Positions 51,378-60,770 of a stretch of DNA of 64,000 nt are shown in pieces. The notes beneath the pieces are model-generated. The model made no database searches and was not told the DNA's origin. It worked only from the letters and a program-made list of their open reading frames with translations. The position numbers were made by a program, and so were the translations under genes. Every line of letters starts with the position of its first letter. Within the stretch, counting starts at the first letter, position 1. Source of the stretch: an uncultured Clostridia bacterium (GTDB lineage: Bacteria; Bacillota; Clostridia; Christensenellales; Aristaeellaceae); assembly GCA_934631985.1 (NCBI GenBank), contig CAKTYE010000005.1:1-64000 (forward strand), given 5' to 3'.

Positions 51378-52151
51378 ATGAAGAAGCGTATGGGACTGGT
51401 GTGCCTGCTGGCCTGCTTGCTGCTGCTGCTTTCCGGCTGCATGCGGGGAGGCGTGAACGTTATGGAAACGAGCTATGATGCAGACGGCAAGGCTACAGGA
51501 GAATTGCTGCTCGTCTTTAGACGAACGAATTTTTCGAGCGATGCAATTCCTGCCCGGGATATAAAAATTTCGGACGTGAAGCTGGAAGCAGGCTCTACGT
51601 TTACAATTACCAGACAGGCGGACGGAACGACCATTACTGTTTCGAACCCTAAAATAGATACAGACCCGTCTGTTTCCAAAATAACGTGGGAATCCGATGC
51701 AGCAGATGCGACTGTGTCGGAAGCCATGGTTGGCATTCGGGTGCCTTTTGAGAACCTGGAGCCCGGCAATTATAAGATTACGAACAGCACGGCTGCGGTG
51801 CTTTACCCCGGACGTACAGGAAATGAAGAGAGGAATGAGGTCTGGCTTGACACCAGATCTGTAGATTTTGTGATTGCAACAGCGCCGCCAACAGACCCGC
51901 CCACTCCTACGCCCACGCCTACGGCAACTGCAACCGCGACGGTAACAGTCACAGCGACACCTACCCCCACTCCCACGGCGACTGCAACAGCTTCGCCTGC
52001 GGTAACGGCTGTGCCTACGGCAACGCCCACGGTCACACCTGTTCCCGATCTGCCCAAGACGGGCGATCATGCTGCGGTGGGAGCGTGGATGCTCCTGCTG
52101 CTGCTCTGCGGGGCGGGTATCCTGCTGGTGCGCCGGCGCGTACACAACTGA
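51378..52151 (+). CDS. Lipoprotein with C-terminal LPXTG sorting signal
   Basis: This 257-aa surface protein is unusual in carrying two anchor signals. The N-terminus LACLLLLLSGCMRGG holds a good lipobox (LSGC), so Cys would be lipidated. The C-terminus has LPKTG, a hydrophobic helix (AWMLLLLLCGAGILL) and a RRR tail, the classic sortase signal. Between them lie a beta-rich domain (residues 30-165) and a Thr/Pro/Ala stalk (TPTPTATATATVTVT and similar). The role is unknown. A GAGGG ribosome site precedes ATG. A terminator follows at 52168. Confidence 0.88.
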   Translation: MKKRMGLVCLLACLLLLLSGCMRGGVNVMETSYDADGKATGELLLVFRRTNFSSDAIPARDIKISDVKLEAGSTFTITRQADGTTITVSNPKIDTDPSVSKITWESDAADATVSEAMVGIRVPFENLEPGNYKITNSTAAVLYPGRTGNEERNEVWLDTRSVDFVIATAPPTDPPTPTPTPTATATATVTVTATPTPTPTATATASPAVTAVPTATPTVTPVPDLPKTGDHAAVGAWMLLLLLCGAGILLVRRRVHN

Positions 52152-52167
52152 AAAACAGGTTCTGGAA

Positions 52168-52203
52168 AGGGCCGACCCTGCGGCAAGGCGGGGCGGCTCT
52201 TTT
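52168..52203 (+). terminator. Terminator after LPXTG lipoprotein
   Basis: The GGGCCG-a-CCC / GGG-CGGCTC stem (one G-T pair) is followed by TTTTCTTC. Confidence 0.55.
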
Positions 52204-52252
52204 CTTCTGAAAAGGCCCTTGCGGAAAGGCCCGCAGAAGCGTGAAAAAACGC

Positions 52253-52281
52253 TTGTATTTCACGGGAAGCTGTGGTATACT
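52253..52281 (+). promoter_or_regulatory. Promoter of rimP-nusA-infB operon
   Basis: The -35 is TTGTAT (52253-52258), the spacer 17 bp and the -10 TATACT (52276-52281). Confidence 0.75.
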
Positions 52282-52287
52282 CCCATC

Positions 52288-52572
52288 GTATGAGTTTGAC
52301 GTAAGGACGGGGTGTGCAAACGCGCAAAACGCCTTTACGCGACAGGCGCAGCGTATCTCCGGCTTGCCGGGGAAGCCTCATGAAAGAAGGGTTCAACGTA
52401 AAAGAGTGGAATTTGCTCCAGGCCGGACGCAAAGCGGCAGGCAGCGAGGACGCACCCGGCGCCTTCATGCCACTATGCAGCGCTTTCCGTTTGACTGCGG
52501 GCAAGTAAGGCCACTCTTTTTGTTACATTCAGGGGAATTGCGCCAAGATAGAACGACCATGAGGAGAGAGCT
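52288..52572 (+). promoter_or_regulatory. Long 5' leader of the rimP operon
   Basis: About 285 nt of untranslated leader follow the promoter. AGAGTGG (52406-52412) can pair with CCACTCT (52512-52518), which is followed by TTTTG, giving a terminator-like 3' end to a long stem-loop. It may attenuate the operon. A 42-codon frame at 52379 lies inside it but lacks a good ribosome site. Confidence 0.4.
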
Positions 52573-53055
52573 ATGCCCAAAGCGGAATTGACGACCTTTG
52601 TAACGCCGCGCTGCCAAAAGCTGGCGGACGAAATGGGTCTTGAGCTGGTGGACGTGTGCCTGGACAAGGAGGGCGCGGGCAAATACCTGCGCATTTATCT
52701 GGATCGTCCGGAAGGACTGGACATGGACAGCTGCGAAAAGTATCACCGGGCCATTCAGCCGCAGCTGGAAAAATATGATTATGACTTTCTTGAGGTGTCC
52801 AGCCCCGGCATCGACCGTCCGCTGAAAACGCCGAGGGATTACGAGCGCCACTTGGGCGACGAGGTGGAGGTCAAGCTGTTTAAGGCCGTGGACGGCGTGA
52901 AGCTGTTCACCGGCGTGCTGGCGGGGCTGGATGAGGAGAACAACATCCTGCTGGATACGCCCAAGGGACGGCTGACCTTCCCCAAGAAGGCCGCGGCAAC
53001 AGTGAAGCCTGTGGTGGACATGGACGGCATTGAAAACGTCGATCTGTCCGAATAA
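52573..53055 (+). CDS. rimP: Ribosome maturation factor RimP
   Basis: This 160-aa factor assists 30S subunit assembly. The N-terminal alpha/beta domain includes [20 protein letters not shown] and the signature [20 protein letters not shown] near residue 75. The C-terminal SH3-like barrel is at about 92-155. GAGGAGAG precedes ATG. It is the first gene of the conserved operon ending with ribF. Confidence 0.96.
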   Translation: MPKAELTTFVTPRCQKLADEMGLELVDVCLDKEGAGKYLRIYLDRPEGLDMDSCEKYHRAIQPQLEKYDYDFLEVSSPGIDRPLKTPRDYERHLGDEVEVKLFKAVDGVKLFTGVLAGLDEENNILLDTPKGRLTFPKKAAATVKPVVDMDGIENVDLSE

Positions 53056-53134
53056 GAAGGGTTTGGAAAAGCATAACGCGCGTGGACTTGCCCGGCAAGG
53101 CCCCGCATAAAGATAAGCGGAAGGCGGTAGCGAC

Positions 53135-54346
53135 ATGAGAGCTGTGAAAAAGACCGAGAAGAAAAACGATAAGTCCGAGATCATCGAGGCGCTGAAGGCG
53201 CTGGCGAAGGAAAAGGACATCAGCGAGGAGCTGCTGTTCAACGCCATCGAGGAGGCGCTGAAGGCGGCTTTCAAGAAGAACCTGAGCAAGCAGGAGGTGG
53301 CTCCCGCCAACCTGAGCGTGGTGCTGAACCGGGAGACCGGCGTGGCCCATGTGTACGCCCGGAAGCTCATCGTTCCCGAGGTGGAGGAGGAGAGCAGCCA
53401 GATCAGCCTGGAGGACGCGCGCAAGCTGCGCAGCGATTACCAGATGGGCGACATTGCCGAGGTGGACGTAACGCCCTCCGGCTTCCTGCGGGTGGCGGCG
53501 CAGACCGCCAAGCAGGTCATTATGCAGCGCATCCGCGAGGCGGAGCGCGGCAAGATCTACGATGAATATATCGAGAAGGAAAGCGAAGTGCTGACCGCCA
53601 TTGTGCAGCGGGTGGAGCCCAAGTGCGTGTATGTGGATCTGGGCCGCACCGAGGGTGTGCTGGAGCAGTCCGACATGATCCCCGGCGAGGTGCTGCATGA
53701 CGACGACCACATCAAGGTCTATGTGCTGGAGGTGCATCGCTCCCTGCCCGCAGGCCCCCGTGGGCCGCAGGTGCGCGTCAGCCGCATCCATCCCAATCTG
53801 GTCAAGCGCCTGTTTGAGATGGAAGTGCCGGAAATTGCCGGCGGCATCGTGACCATTAAGTCCATCGCCCGCGAGGCGGGCAGCCGCACCAAGATGGCGG
53901 TGCATTCCTCCGACATGATGATCGATCCCGTGGGCGCATGCGTGGGTCAGCGCGGCAGCCGTGTGGATCGCGTGGTGGAGGAGCTGAAGGGCGAGAAGAT
54001 CGACATCATCAAGTGGAGCGCCGATCCCGCCGAGTTTGTGGCGAACGCTCTGAATCCCGCCCATGTGCTGAGCGTGTTCGTGGCGGACGGCGAGAAGGCC
54101 TGCCGCGTGGTGGTGCCGGATAACCAGCTGTCCCTGGCCATCGGCAAGGAAGGTCAAAACGCCCGTCTGGCGGCGAAGCTGACCGGCTGGAAGATCGACA
54201 TCAAGAGCCAGAGCCAGGCGGCGGCGCTGACCGACATGGTGGATGACGCGGAGGCGGCTCCCGCGCCTGCGGAGGAAGCGTCTGCGATGTATCCCACCTT
54301 TGCCGAGGTGGAGGCGCCCGCTGCGGGTGAGGACGATACGCTGTAA
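53135..54346 (+). CDS. nusA: Transcription termination/antitermination factor NusA
   Basis: This 403-aa RNA polymerase-binding factor modulates pausing and termination. Domains in order are an N-terminal polymerase-binding domain (1-125), S1 (about 133-200, [20 protein letters not shown]), and KH1-KH2 (about 205-360, with [20 protein letters not shown] and the [20 protein letters not shown] motif). The acidic repeat domains of E. coli NusA are absent, as usual in Bacillota; an Ala/Pro/Glu-rich tail ends the protein. It is the second gene of the operon, 79 bp after rimP. Confidence 0.97.
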   Translation: MRAVKKTEKKNDKSEIIEALKALAKEKDISEELLFNAIEEALKAAFKKNLSKQEVAPANLSVVLNRETGVAHVYARKLIVPEVEEESSQISLEDARKLRSDYQMGDIAEVDVTPSGFLRVAAQTAKQVIMQRIREAERGKIYDEYIEKESEVLTAIVQRVEPKCVYVDLGRTEGVLEQSDMIPGEVLHDDDHIKVYVLEVHRSLPAGPRGPQVRVSRIHPNLVKRLFEMEVPEIAGGIVTIKSIAREAGSRTKMAVHSSDMMIDPVGACVGQRGSRVDRVVEELKGEKIDIIKWSADPAEFVANALNPAHVLSVFVADGEKACRVVVPDNQLSLAIGKEGQNARLAAKLTGWKIDIKSQSQAAALTDMVDDAEAAPAPAEEASAMYPTFAEVEAPAAGEDDTL

Positions 54347-54409
54347 GCGCAGCGCCTGAACGGCCTTGCAGCGGATGAACTGAGGGAGTATCGGAGGATA
54401 GAAGCAAGC

Positions 54410-54700
54410 ATGAAGCCCAAGAAGATTCCCATGCGCATGTGCGTGGGGTGCCGCGAAATGAAGCCCAAGCGGGAGTTGATCCGCGTGGTGCGTTCCCCGG
54501 AAGGGGCGGTCTCCATGGATGCAACGGGCAAGAAGCCGGGGCGCGGCGCATATCTGTGCCGGGACGCGGCCTGCCTGGCCCGGGCGCTGAAGCAGAAGCA
54601 GCTGGAGCGCCAGCTGGAGGTGCAGCTTTCGCCCGAGGTCGTGGCGCAATTGCAGGAGACCATGGCGAGCCTGCCTGCGCCGGAGCCGGAGGAAGCATGA
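54410..54700 (+). CDS. rnpM: RNase P modulator RnpM (YlxR)
   Basis: This 96-aa YlxR-family RNA-binding protein is known in B. subtilis to bind RNase P RNA. The hallmark is [20 protein letters not shown], then [20 protein letters not shown]. It lies between nusA and the L7Ae gene as in most Bacillota, and its stop overlaps the next start by 4 bp. Confidence 0.95.
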   Translation: MKPKKIPMRMCVGCREMKPKRELIRVVRSPEGAVSMDATGKKPGRGAYLCRDAACLARALKQKQLERQLEVQLSPEVVAQLQETMASLPAPEPEEA

Positions 54701-55062
54701 CGGACAACAAAGCGCATGGATTGCTGGGCCTGTGCGTGCGGGCCGGGCAGGCGGTCTTCGGTGAGGACGGCTGCCTGGGCGCGATCCGCACAGGAAAATG
54801 CGGGCTGCTGATCCTGGACGGCGGCGCATCGGACAACGCGAAAAAGCGCTACACCGACGCCTGCCGCTACTACAGGGTGCCGCTTGCCTTGACACAGGCA
54901 GGACTGGTGGAGAGTGCCACCGGGAAAAAGGGCCGCATCGCCGCGGCCATTGCGAAGGGCGGCTTCGCAGACAAGCTGCGTACCACGCTTGGGGGCCAGG
55001 TTCCCGAGCTGTCGATACAGGAAGAAACGGCAAATAATTGCGGGGGTGCAAGCGTCGAATGA
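54697..55062 (+). CDS. L7Ae-family RNA-binding protein (YlxQ-like)
   Basis: This 121-aa protein has the L7Ae/L30e/S12e/Gadd45 fold, with [20 protein letters not shown] as the first helix and [20 protein letters not shown] as the central strand and helix. It is a K-turn RNA binder of uncertain target, matching YlxQ (RplGB) by position and fold. It overlaps rnpM and infB by 4 bp on either side, so expression is coupled. Confidence 0.92.
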   Translation: MTDNKAHGLLGLCVRAGQAVFGEDGCLGAIRTGKCGLLILDGGASDNAKKRYTDACRYYRVPLALTQAGLVESATGKKGRIAAAIAKGGFADKLRTTLGGQVPELSIQEETANNCGGASVE

Positions 55063-57992
55063 CCAAAGTGAATCTGAAGGATGCAACCAAAGAGCTGGCT
55101 ACGGGCGCGGGAGCCGTATTGAACGACGCTACCCGCGTGCGCAAGTCTGCCGACAGCCTGATGCAGTCGCTTCGCAAGCTGGAAGTGAAGTTCACCAGGG
55201 AACAAGAAGAACGTATCGCCAAGGAAAAGCGGGAAGCGCAGGAGAAGCTGCTCAGCTCCCACTCCAAGGCGTTCACCATGCCGGATGACGACGAGCCGCA
55301 GACGGCTGCTGCACCGGCCCCCGCAAAGGCGGAACAGCCCGCGCCCAAGGCCGAGGCTGCCAAGCCTGTGGAAAAGAAGGAAGCGCCCAAGCAGGAGAGT
55401 GCGAAGACCGAAGCGCCCAAGCAGGAGAGTGCGAAGACCGAAGCCCCCAAGCAGGAGAGTGCGAAGACCGAAGCTCCCAAGGCCGAGGCTGCCAAGGCTC
55501 CCGCGAAGGCGGAAGCGCCCAAGCAGGAAGCGGCAAAGACCGAGGCCCCCAAGGCCGAGAACAAGCCCGCCGAGCCGGAGAAGCCCGCGAAGCCTTACAT
55601 CGGTCAGCGGATGCCCCAGCCGGTGATGCCGCCGGTGAAGCCTGTGGGTCAGATGCCCCAGCGGCCTGCCGTGGGTCAGCGGATGCCCCAGCCTGCGCGT
55701 CCTGCGCAGCAGGGTCAGCGCCCACAGGGCCCATATGGTCGTCCCGCGAATCCGCAGGGTCCCTATGGTCGTCCTGCGAACCCGCAGGGCCCGTATGGTC
55801 GTCCCGCGAATCCGCAGGGTCCCTATGGCCGTCCTGCGAATCCGCAGGGTCCGTATGGTCGTCCCGCAAATGCCCAGGGTTCCTATGGCCGCCCCGCCAA
55901 CGGTGCGGCTGGCGCACCCCGGCCTCAGGGTGGTTATGCGCCCCGTCCCCAGGGCGGCGCGCCCCGGCCCGGCATGGGTGGGCCTCGCCCCGGCATGGGC
56001 GGTCGCCCCATGCGGCCTAAGGCTCCGGAGCTGACCCCGGTGATGGAGAAGGAGCGCGTCTCCAACTACGATCCCAACAAGAAGAATTATGTGCGTCAGC
56101 ATGACCCGGAGCATGTGACCCGCAACAAGCGCAACGCGGTGAAGAACACCTTCAACGGCTATGATGATGAGGTGATCCGCGGAGGCCGCCGCGCCCGGGC
56201 CAAGAAGCCCTCGGTGCAGCAGACCATGGCGCCCATCAAGATCGACCATGCGTACATGGGCGACACCATCACCGTGCGCGACCTGACCGAGCGCATCGGC
56301 AAGCCCGCCAGCGAGATCCTGAAGAAGCTGCTGATGCTGGGCAACATGGCGAACATCAACACCGAGCTGGATTACGATACTGCCTCCCTGATCTGCGCGG
56401 ATTGGGACATCACCCTGGAAAAGAAGCTGGACAAGACCGCCGAGGATCATCTGGAGGAGGAAGACTTCACCGATGCCGAGGAGAACCTGGAGCCTCGTGC
56501 GCCCGTGGTCACCATCATGGGTCACGTTGACCACGGCAAGACCAGCCTGCTGGACTATATCCGCCACTCCCGCGTGACGGCGGGCGAAGCGGGCGGCATT
56601 ACCCAGCACATCGGCGCTTACACCGTGGATGTGGAGGGACGCAGCATCACCTTCCTGGATACCCCCGGTCATGAAGCCTTTACCGCCATGCGCGCCCGCG
56701 GTGCGCAGGCAACGGATATTGCCGTGCTGGTGGTTGCTGCGGATGACGGCGTAATGCCCCAGACTGTGGAAGCCATTCACCATGCGCAGGCCGCCGAGGT
56801 GCCGATTATCGTTGCCATCAACAAGATGGACAAGGAGGGCGCTGATCCCGAGCATATCAAGCAGGAACTGACCAAGTACGACGTGGTATGCGAGGACTGG
56901 GGCGGCGAGACCATCGTGGTTCCCGTCAGCGCCAAGACCGGCGAGGGCGTGGAGGAGCTGCTGGAGATGATCCTGCTGCAGGCAGACGTGCTTCAGCTGC
57001 GTGCCAACCCCAACCGTCTGGGCCGCGGCATCATCATCGAGGCCAAACTGGACAAGGCGCGTGGCCCCCTGGCGACGGTGCTGGTGCAGAATGGTACCCT
57101 GCATGTGGGCGACAACGTGATTGCGGGTATGGCTTCGGGCCGTGTGCGCGCCATGATCAATGACCGCGGCGAGCGCGTGGATACGGCTGGCCCGTCCACC
57201 CCTGTGGAGGTCATGGGCTTTGACGATGTGCCTGCCGCCGGCGACGAGATGATCGCCGTGGGCGATGACAAGCTGAGCCGTCAGGTGGCGGACGAGCGCC
57301 GTCAGAAGCTGAAGGCTTCCCGCGAGGCCTCCGTGGCAAAGATGTCCATGGAGAACCTGTTCGCGTCCATTGAGGAGGGCAAGCAGGTCACCCTGAACCT
57401 GATCATCAAGGCAGACGTGCAGGGTTCTGTGGAGGCCGTGAAGCAGGCCCTGGAAAAGCTGAGCAACGACGAGGTGAAGGTGCGTGTGCTGCACAGCGGC
57501 GCAGGCGCGATCACCAAGGACGACGTGAATCTGGCAAGCGCCTTCAATGCCATCATCATTGGCTTCAACATCCGTCCCGATGCGTCCGCCCGTGCGGCTG
57601 CCGAGAAGGAGAAGGTGGACGTTCGCCTGTACACCGTCATTTACAGCGCCATTGAGGACATGGAAAAGGCCATGAAGGGCATGCTGGAGCCGGAGTACAA
57701 GGAAGTGCTGCTGGGCCATGCCGAGGTGCGCGACGTGTTCAAGATCACTGGCGCGGGCACCATTGCAGGCTGCTATGTCACCGATGGCAAGATGCAGCGC
57801 AATGCGCAGGTGCGTCTGCTGCGTGACAACGTGGTGATGTTCACCGGCAAGCTGTCCTCTCTGAAGCACTACAAGGACGACGCCAAGGAAATGGCGGCTG
57901 GCTTCGAGTGCGGCATGAGCCTGGAGGGCTACAACGAGATCAAGGTCGGCGATGTGGTCGAGTGCTACATCATGGAAGAAATTCCGCGATAA
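55059..57992 (+). CDS. infB: Translation initiation factor IF-2
   Basis: This 977-aa GTPase brings initiator tRNA to the 30S subunit. The GTPase core starts near residue 485 with [19 protein letters not shown], then [24 protein letters not shown] and [10 protein letters not shown], followed by domains II-IV to the end. The 300-residue N-terminal region is low-complexity, with tandem units [10 protein letters not shown] (3 copies near residues 107-137) and [10 protein letters not shown] (5 exact plus 1 variant, near 225-285). An IF2-N helix domain precedes the core ([20 protein letters not shown]). The start is ATG 55059, overlapping the previous stop. Confidence 0.96.
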   Translation: MTKVNLKDATKELATGAGAVLNDATRVRKSADSLMQSLRKLEVKFTREQEERIAKEKREAQEKLLSSHSKAFTMPDDDEPQTAAAPAPAKAEQPAPKAEAAKPVEKKEAPKQESAKTEAPKQESAKTEAPKQESAKTEAPKAEAAKAPAKAEAPKQEAAKTEAPKAENKPAEPEKPAKPYIGQRMPQPVMPPVKPVGQMPQRPAVGQRMPQPARPAQQGQRPQGPYGRPANPQGPYGRPANPQGPYGRPANPQGPYGRPANPQGPYGRPANAQGSYGRPANGAAGAPRPQGGYAPRPQGGAPRPGMGGPRPGMGGRPMRPKAPELTPVMEKERVSNYDPNKKNYVRQHDPEHVTRNKRNAVKNTFNGYDDEVIRGGRRARAKKPSVQQTMAPIKIDHAYMGDTITVRDLTERIGKPASEILKKLLMLGNMANINTELDYDTASLICADWDITLEKKLDKTAEDHLEEEDFTDAEENLEPRAPVVTIMGHVDHGKTSLLDYIRHSRVTAGEAGGITQHIGAYTVDVEGRSITFLDTPGHEAFTAMRARGAQATDIAVLVVAADDGVMPQTVEAIHHAQAAEVPIIVAINKMDKEGADPEHIKQELTKYDVVCEDWGGETIVVPVSAKTGEGVEELLEMILLQADVLQLRANPNRLGRGIIIEAKLDKARGPLATVLVQNGTLHVGDNVIAGMASGRVRAMINDRGERVDTAGPSTPVEVMGFDDVPAAGDEMIAVGDDKLSRQVADERRQKLKASREASVAKMSMENLFASIEEGKQVTLNLIIKADVQGSVEAVKQALEKLSNDEVKVRVLHSGAGAITKDDVNLASAFNAIIIGFNIRPDASARAAAEKEKVDVRLYTVIYSAIEDMEKAMKGMLEPEYKEVLLGHAEVRDVFKITGAGTIAGCYVTDGKMQRNAQVRLLRDNVVMFTGKLSSLKHYKDDAKEMAAGFECGMSLEGYNEIKVGDVVECYIMEEIPR
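55378..55470 (+). repeat. Tandem 30-bp repeat in infB, unit 1
   Basis: Three near-identical 30-bp copies encode [10 protein letters not shown]. Only a few third-position changes separate them, which suggests recent duplication. Confidence 0.85.
55725..55904 (+). repeat. Tandem 30-bp repeat in infB, unit 2
   Basis: Six 30-bp copies encode [10 protein letters not shown] (the last is changed to GSYGRPAN). The frame is kept throughout. No spacers are present, so this is not CRISPR. Confidence 0.85.
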
Positions 57993-58008
57993 GGTAGGCG
58001 GGAGAACT

Positions 58009-58399
58009 GCGAGAAGGCGGCCTTTCTGAGAAAGGTCCCTCCCCGCACTCCACCCGGAAAGCGGCGGATGGTATTGAAAAATGCACCTTCGGTTTGAACT
58101 GTGCGGTTGTGAAGTAATGCGAAGCAATTAAGATAGTTGCAAGCTCACAACATAACACGGGAGCCGAAGGTTTCCAAAGGGGATCGGAAAGCCGCCAGAC
58201 GGGCTCCGTCCTTTGGTCGCGCCGCAGCGCGAAACCCTTGCGCTGGAATAAGGATTGCCTATAGAGACCAACTTATTAAAATCATAGAAATGAATAACCA
58301 CCCAACCGGCAGGGAAAAGACCCAAAACAAGCCTTTCCCCCTGCCACTCTTCGGGAGGGGCGCGGGGAGGAGCTTCTCTTAGAGAAGCCGCCTCCCCGC
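58009..58399. mobile_element. Element with hairpin ends between infB and rbfA
   Basis: The gap begins with a 38-nt hairpin (58009-58046, GCGAGAAGGCGGCCTTTCTG...) and ends with a related 38-nt hairpin in opposite orientation (58362-58399, GCGGGGAGGAGCTTCTCTTA...). The inner 315 bp hold CCAAAGG / CCTTTGG and GCGC-cgca-GCGC pairings but no convincing gene. The AT content of 58250-58300 differs from its flanks. It looks like a MITE-like insertion in an otherwise conserved operon; no target duplication was confirmed. Confidence 0.45.
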
Positions 58400-58430
58400 A
58401 TGCTATATCCCCCAGAAAAAAGGAGTATCC

Positions 58431-58817
58431 ATGAGCTATCAGAGAATTGACCGAATTTCTGAAGAAGTCCGCCGCGAGGTGGACGCGATCATCCGCGAGG
58501 AGGTCAACGACCCCCGCGTGACGGGTACCTTCTCCATCACCCGCGCCGACGTGACCCGCGATCTGCGCTATGCCAAGATCTACGTCAGCGTGCTGGAGGA
58601 GGACAAGCGTGAACCCATGATGAAGGCCCTCAAAAATGCCGCGGGCTTCATCCGCCGGGAACTGGGCAAGCGGATGCTCATCCGCTATAGCCCCGAAATG
58701 ACCTTCGTTTCGGACGAGAACATTGCCTACGGCGTGCATATTGCGGAAGTATTGCGTAAGGCGCAGGAGACAGAGGAGACGAATGCCCATGGAGAGGGAG
58801 ACGAAGCCGGTCAATGA
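58431..58817 (+). CDS. rbfA: 30S ribosome-binding factor RbfA
   Basis: This 128-aa KH-like protein assists late 30S maturation. SYQRIDRISEEVRREVDAII, then RVTGTFSITRADVTRDLRYA and GFIRRELGKRMLIRYSPEMT are the family blocks. AAAAAGGAG precedes ATG. It overlaps nrnA by 35 bp. The 438-bp gap to infB is unusually large for this operon. Confidence 0.96.
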   Translation: MSYQRIDRISEEVRREVDAIIREEVNDPRVTGTFSITRADVTRDLRYAKIYVSVLEEDKREPMMKALKNAAGFIRRELGKRMLIRYSPEMTFVSDENIAYGVHIAEVLRKAQETEETNAHGEGDEAGQ

Positions 58818-59781
58818 CCGGGAAGGACTGATCCGCGTACTGCGGGACGCCCAGCAGGTGGTCATCTGCGCCCATGTCAGCCCCGACGGGGATACCCTCG
58901 GCAGTTGTCTGGCAATGCGGCTTGCTCTGCTGGCGCTGGGCAAGAAAGCGGCGGTCATCTGTCAGGATAAGGTGCCGGGCTACCTGAGCTTTCTGCCAGG
59001 TGCGGACACGGTGCTGCGCCCGGAGGGATACCCGGTGCATCACCCGGAGCTGGCCCTGTGCGTGGACGTGAGCGATGAGCGCCGCCTGGGCAGCTGCATC
59101 CGCGTGGTGGAAAGCGCGCGGGATACGGCGCAGATGGATCATCACGGCACAAACCCCTTTTATACCCGCACCAACGTAGTGGTGGCGGACGCGAGCGCAA
59201 CGGGCCTGCTGGCCTGGGAGACTATCAAGGCGCTGGGCGTGACCGTCAATGTGGACATTGCCAAGTGCCTGTACACGGCGGTGGCAACGGATACGGGAAA
59301 TTTCAGCTTCAACAACACCTCGGCAGAAGCCTTCCTAATGATGGGCGAACTGATGCTGCTTCCCCTGCCGCTGAGCGACATGAACCGCATTCTGTTCCGG
59401 GAGCGCTCCAAGCCGCAGCTGCTGCTGTTGTCCCGGGCGTTGGAGCATCTGCACTTTGCGTCAGCGGATCAGATCGCATACATGTACCTGAGCTGGCGGG
59501 ATTTTCAAGATTGCGGCGCGTTGCCGGAGCATGCCGAGGCCATTGTGAACTATGGGCTGGATGTGCAGGGCGTGAAGATGGCGTTCCTGGCCCGTGAAAC
59601 GGAGCTGGGCGATGTGAAGCTGAGTCTGCGAGCGCTGCCTCCCTGCAAGGTGGACGGCATTGCGGCAGAGCTGGGCGGCGGCGGACATGCGCTGGCGGCG
59701 GGCTGTACTCTCAGCATGACGCTGGAGCAGGCCGTGGACACCGTGCGGATCATGATGGAAAAGGAACTGGAACAGCACTGA
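58783..59781 (+). CDS. nrnA: DHH-family nanoRNase/pAp phosphatase NrnA
   Basis: This 332-aa bifunctional enzyme degrades short oligoribonucleotides and removes the 3'-phosphate of pAp. The DHH domain has metal motifs HVSPDGDTLGS, CVDVSD and MDHHGTNP, and the DHHA1 domain has GGGGHALAAGC near the end. The start is ATG 58783 or 58789, with GAGGAG upstream; the frame extends further but without a ribosome site. It sits between rbfA and truB, the standard order in Bacillota. Confidence 0.93.
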   Translation: MPMERETKPVNDREGLIRVLRDAQQVVICAHVSPDGDTLGSCLAMRLALLALGKKAAVICQDKVPGYLSFLPGADTVLRPEGYPVHHPELALCVDVSDERRLGSCIRVVESARDTAQMDHHGTNPFYTRTNVVVADASATGLLAWETIKALGVTVNVDIAKCLYTAVATDTGNFSFNNTSAEAFLMMGELMLLPLPLSDMNRILFRERSKPQLLLLSRALEHLHFASADQIAYMYLSWRDFQDCGALPEHAEAIVNYGLDVQGVKMAFLARETELGDVKLSLRALPPCKVDGIAAELGGGGHALAAGCTLSMTLEQAVDTVRIMMEKELEQH

Positions 59782-59861
59782 GAGGTGTCTCTAAAATGAG
59801 CCGGGTGGAGAAGCTGCCTGGGAAAATTTAGAATCAACCCTCAAAAGACAGGAGCGACCGT

Positions 59862-60758
59862 GTGAACGGATTTATCAACATTTTGAAGCCCCCGGGCATG
59901 ACCTCCGCCGCGGTGGTGGCGACGCTGCGCCGCCTGACGGGCGGGGAGAAGGCCGGACATGCGGGAACCCTGGACCCGGAAGCTGCCGGGGTGCTGCCCG
60001 TCATGATCGGCAGGGCTGCGCGGCTTTTTGACTATCTGGTGGACAAGGAAAAGGAATATGTGGCGGAGGTGGCCTTCGGCACGGCAACGGATACCCAGGA
60101 CGCAACGGGGCGCATCCTGCGCAGGGGAGAGAATTACCCCACTCGTGCGCAGGTGGAAGCGGCGCTGCCCAGCCTGACGGGGGACATTCGCCAGCGGCCC
60201 AGCATGTTCAGCGCCATTAAGCGGGACGGCAAGCCCCTTTACGCGCTGGCGCGACAGGGCGCGGAGATCGAGGTGCCGGAACGCACGGTGCATGTGGAGA
60301 CGCTGACGCTGCTGGATGAAACGCCGCGGCACGGCTTTATGCTGCGCATTCACTGCGGGCGTGGGACGTATGTCCGCTCCATCTGCAACGACCTGGGCGA
60401 GCTGGTAGGCTGCCCGGCACATATGCGCTTTCTGCTGCGCAGCCAGAGCGGCTTTTTCACCCTGAACAACGCCATGACACTGGAGGAAGCGGAGTCGGCT
60501 GCACAGGCAGGAACGCTGGGCAGTCAGCTGATTCCGCTGGACGCACCCATTCAGCATATGCGCCGCGCGGATGTGCCTGCACGGCTGAAGCAGAAGGTAG
60601 CCAACGGCTGCAAGCTGTCCCGCAAAGCGGTGAAGCTCTCTGCGGACATGGCGGAGGGGGATGTGACCCGCGTCTATTGTGAGGATCAATTCTGGGGCAT
60701 TGCGGCGCTGACGGGCGACGAACTGACCTGGCGGGCGCTGATCCCGCCGGAAGCGTAA
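59862..60758 (+). CDS. truB: tRNA pseudouridine(55) synthase TruB
   Basis: This 298-aa enzyme makes pseudouridine 55 in the T loop of tRNAs. The catalytic Asp lies in HAGTLDPEAAGVLPV (about residue 41). KEYVAEVAFGTATDTQDATG and RPSMFSAIKRDGKPLYALAR are signatures, and a C-terminal PUA-like part is present. The start is GTG 59862, with AGGAG upstream. Confidence 0.96.
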   Translation: MNGFINILKPPGMTSAAVVATLRRLTGGEKAGHAGTLDPEAAGVLPVMIGRAARLFDYLVDKEKEYVAEVAFGTATDTQDATGRILRRGENYPTRAQVEAALPSLTGDIRQRPSMFSAIKRDGKPLYALARQGAEIEVPERTVHVETLTLLDETPRHGFMLRIHCGRGTYVRSICNDLGELVGCPAHMRFLLRSQSGFFTLNNAMTLEEAESAAQAGTLGSQLIPLDAPIQHMRRADVPARLKQKVANGCKLSRKAVKLSADMAEGDVTRVYCEDQFWGIAALTGDELTWRALIPPEA

Positions 60759-60770
60759 GGAGGAAACGGC

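Noticed and set aside
49872..52145. A single 757-codon frame joining the third MATE gene to Arg/Cys-rich sequence
   Set aside because: The upstream part is the reverse of the LPXTG lipoprotein gene; the MATE protein starts at 51209 with a clear ribosome site.
52379..52508. 42-codon leader peptide upstream of rimP
   Set aside because: There is no good ribosome site and no codon run or motif suggesting a regulatory peptide.
55725..55904. CRISPR array in the infB region
   Set aside because: The 30-bp units are adjacent with no spacers and stay in frame as [10 protein letters not shown].
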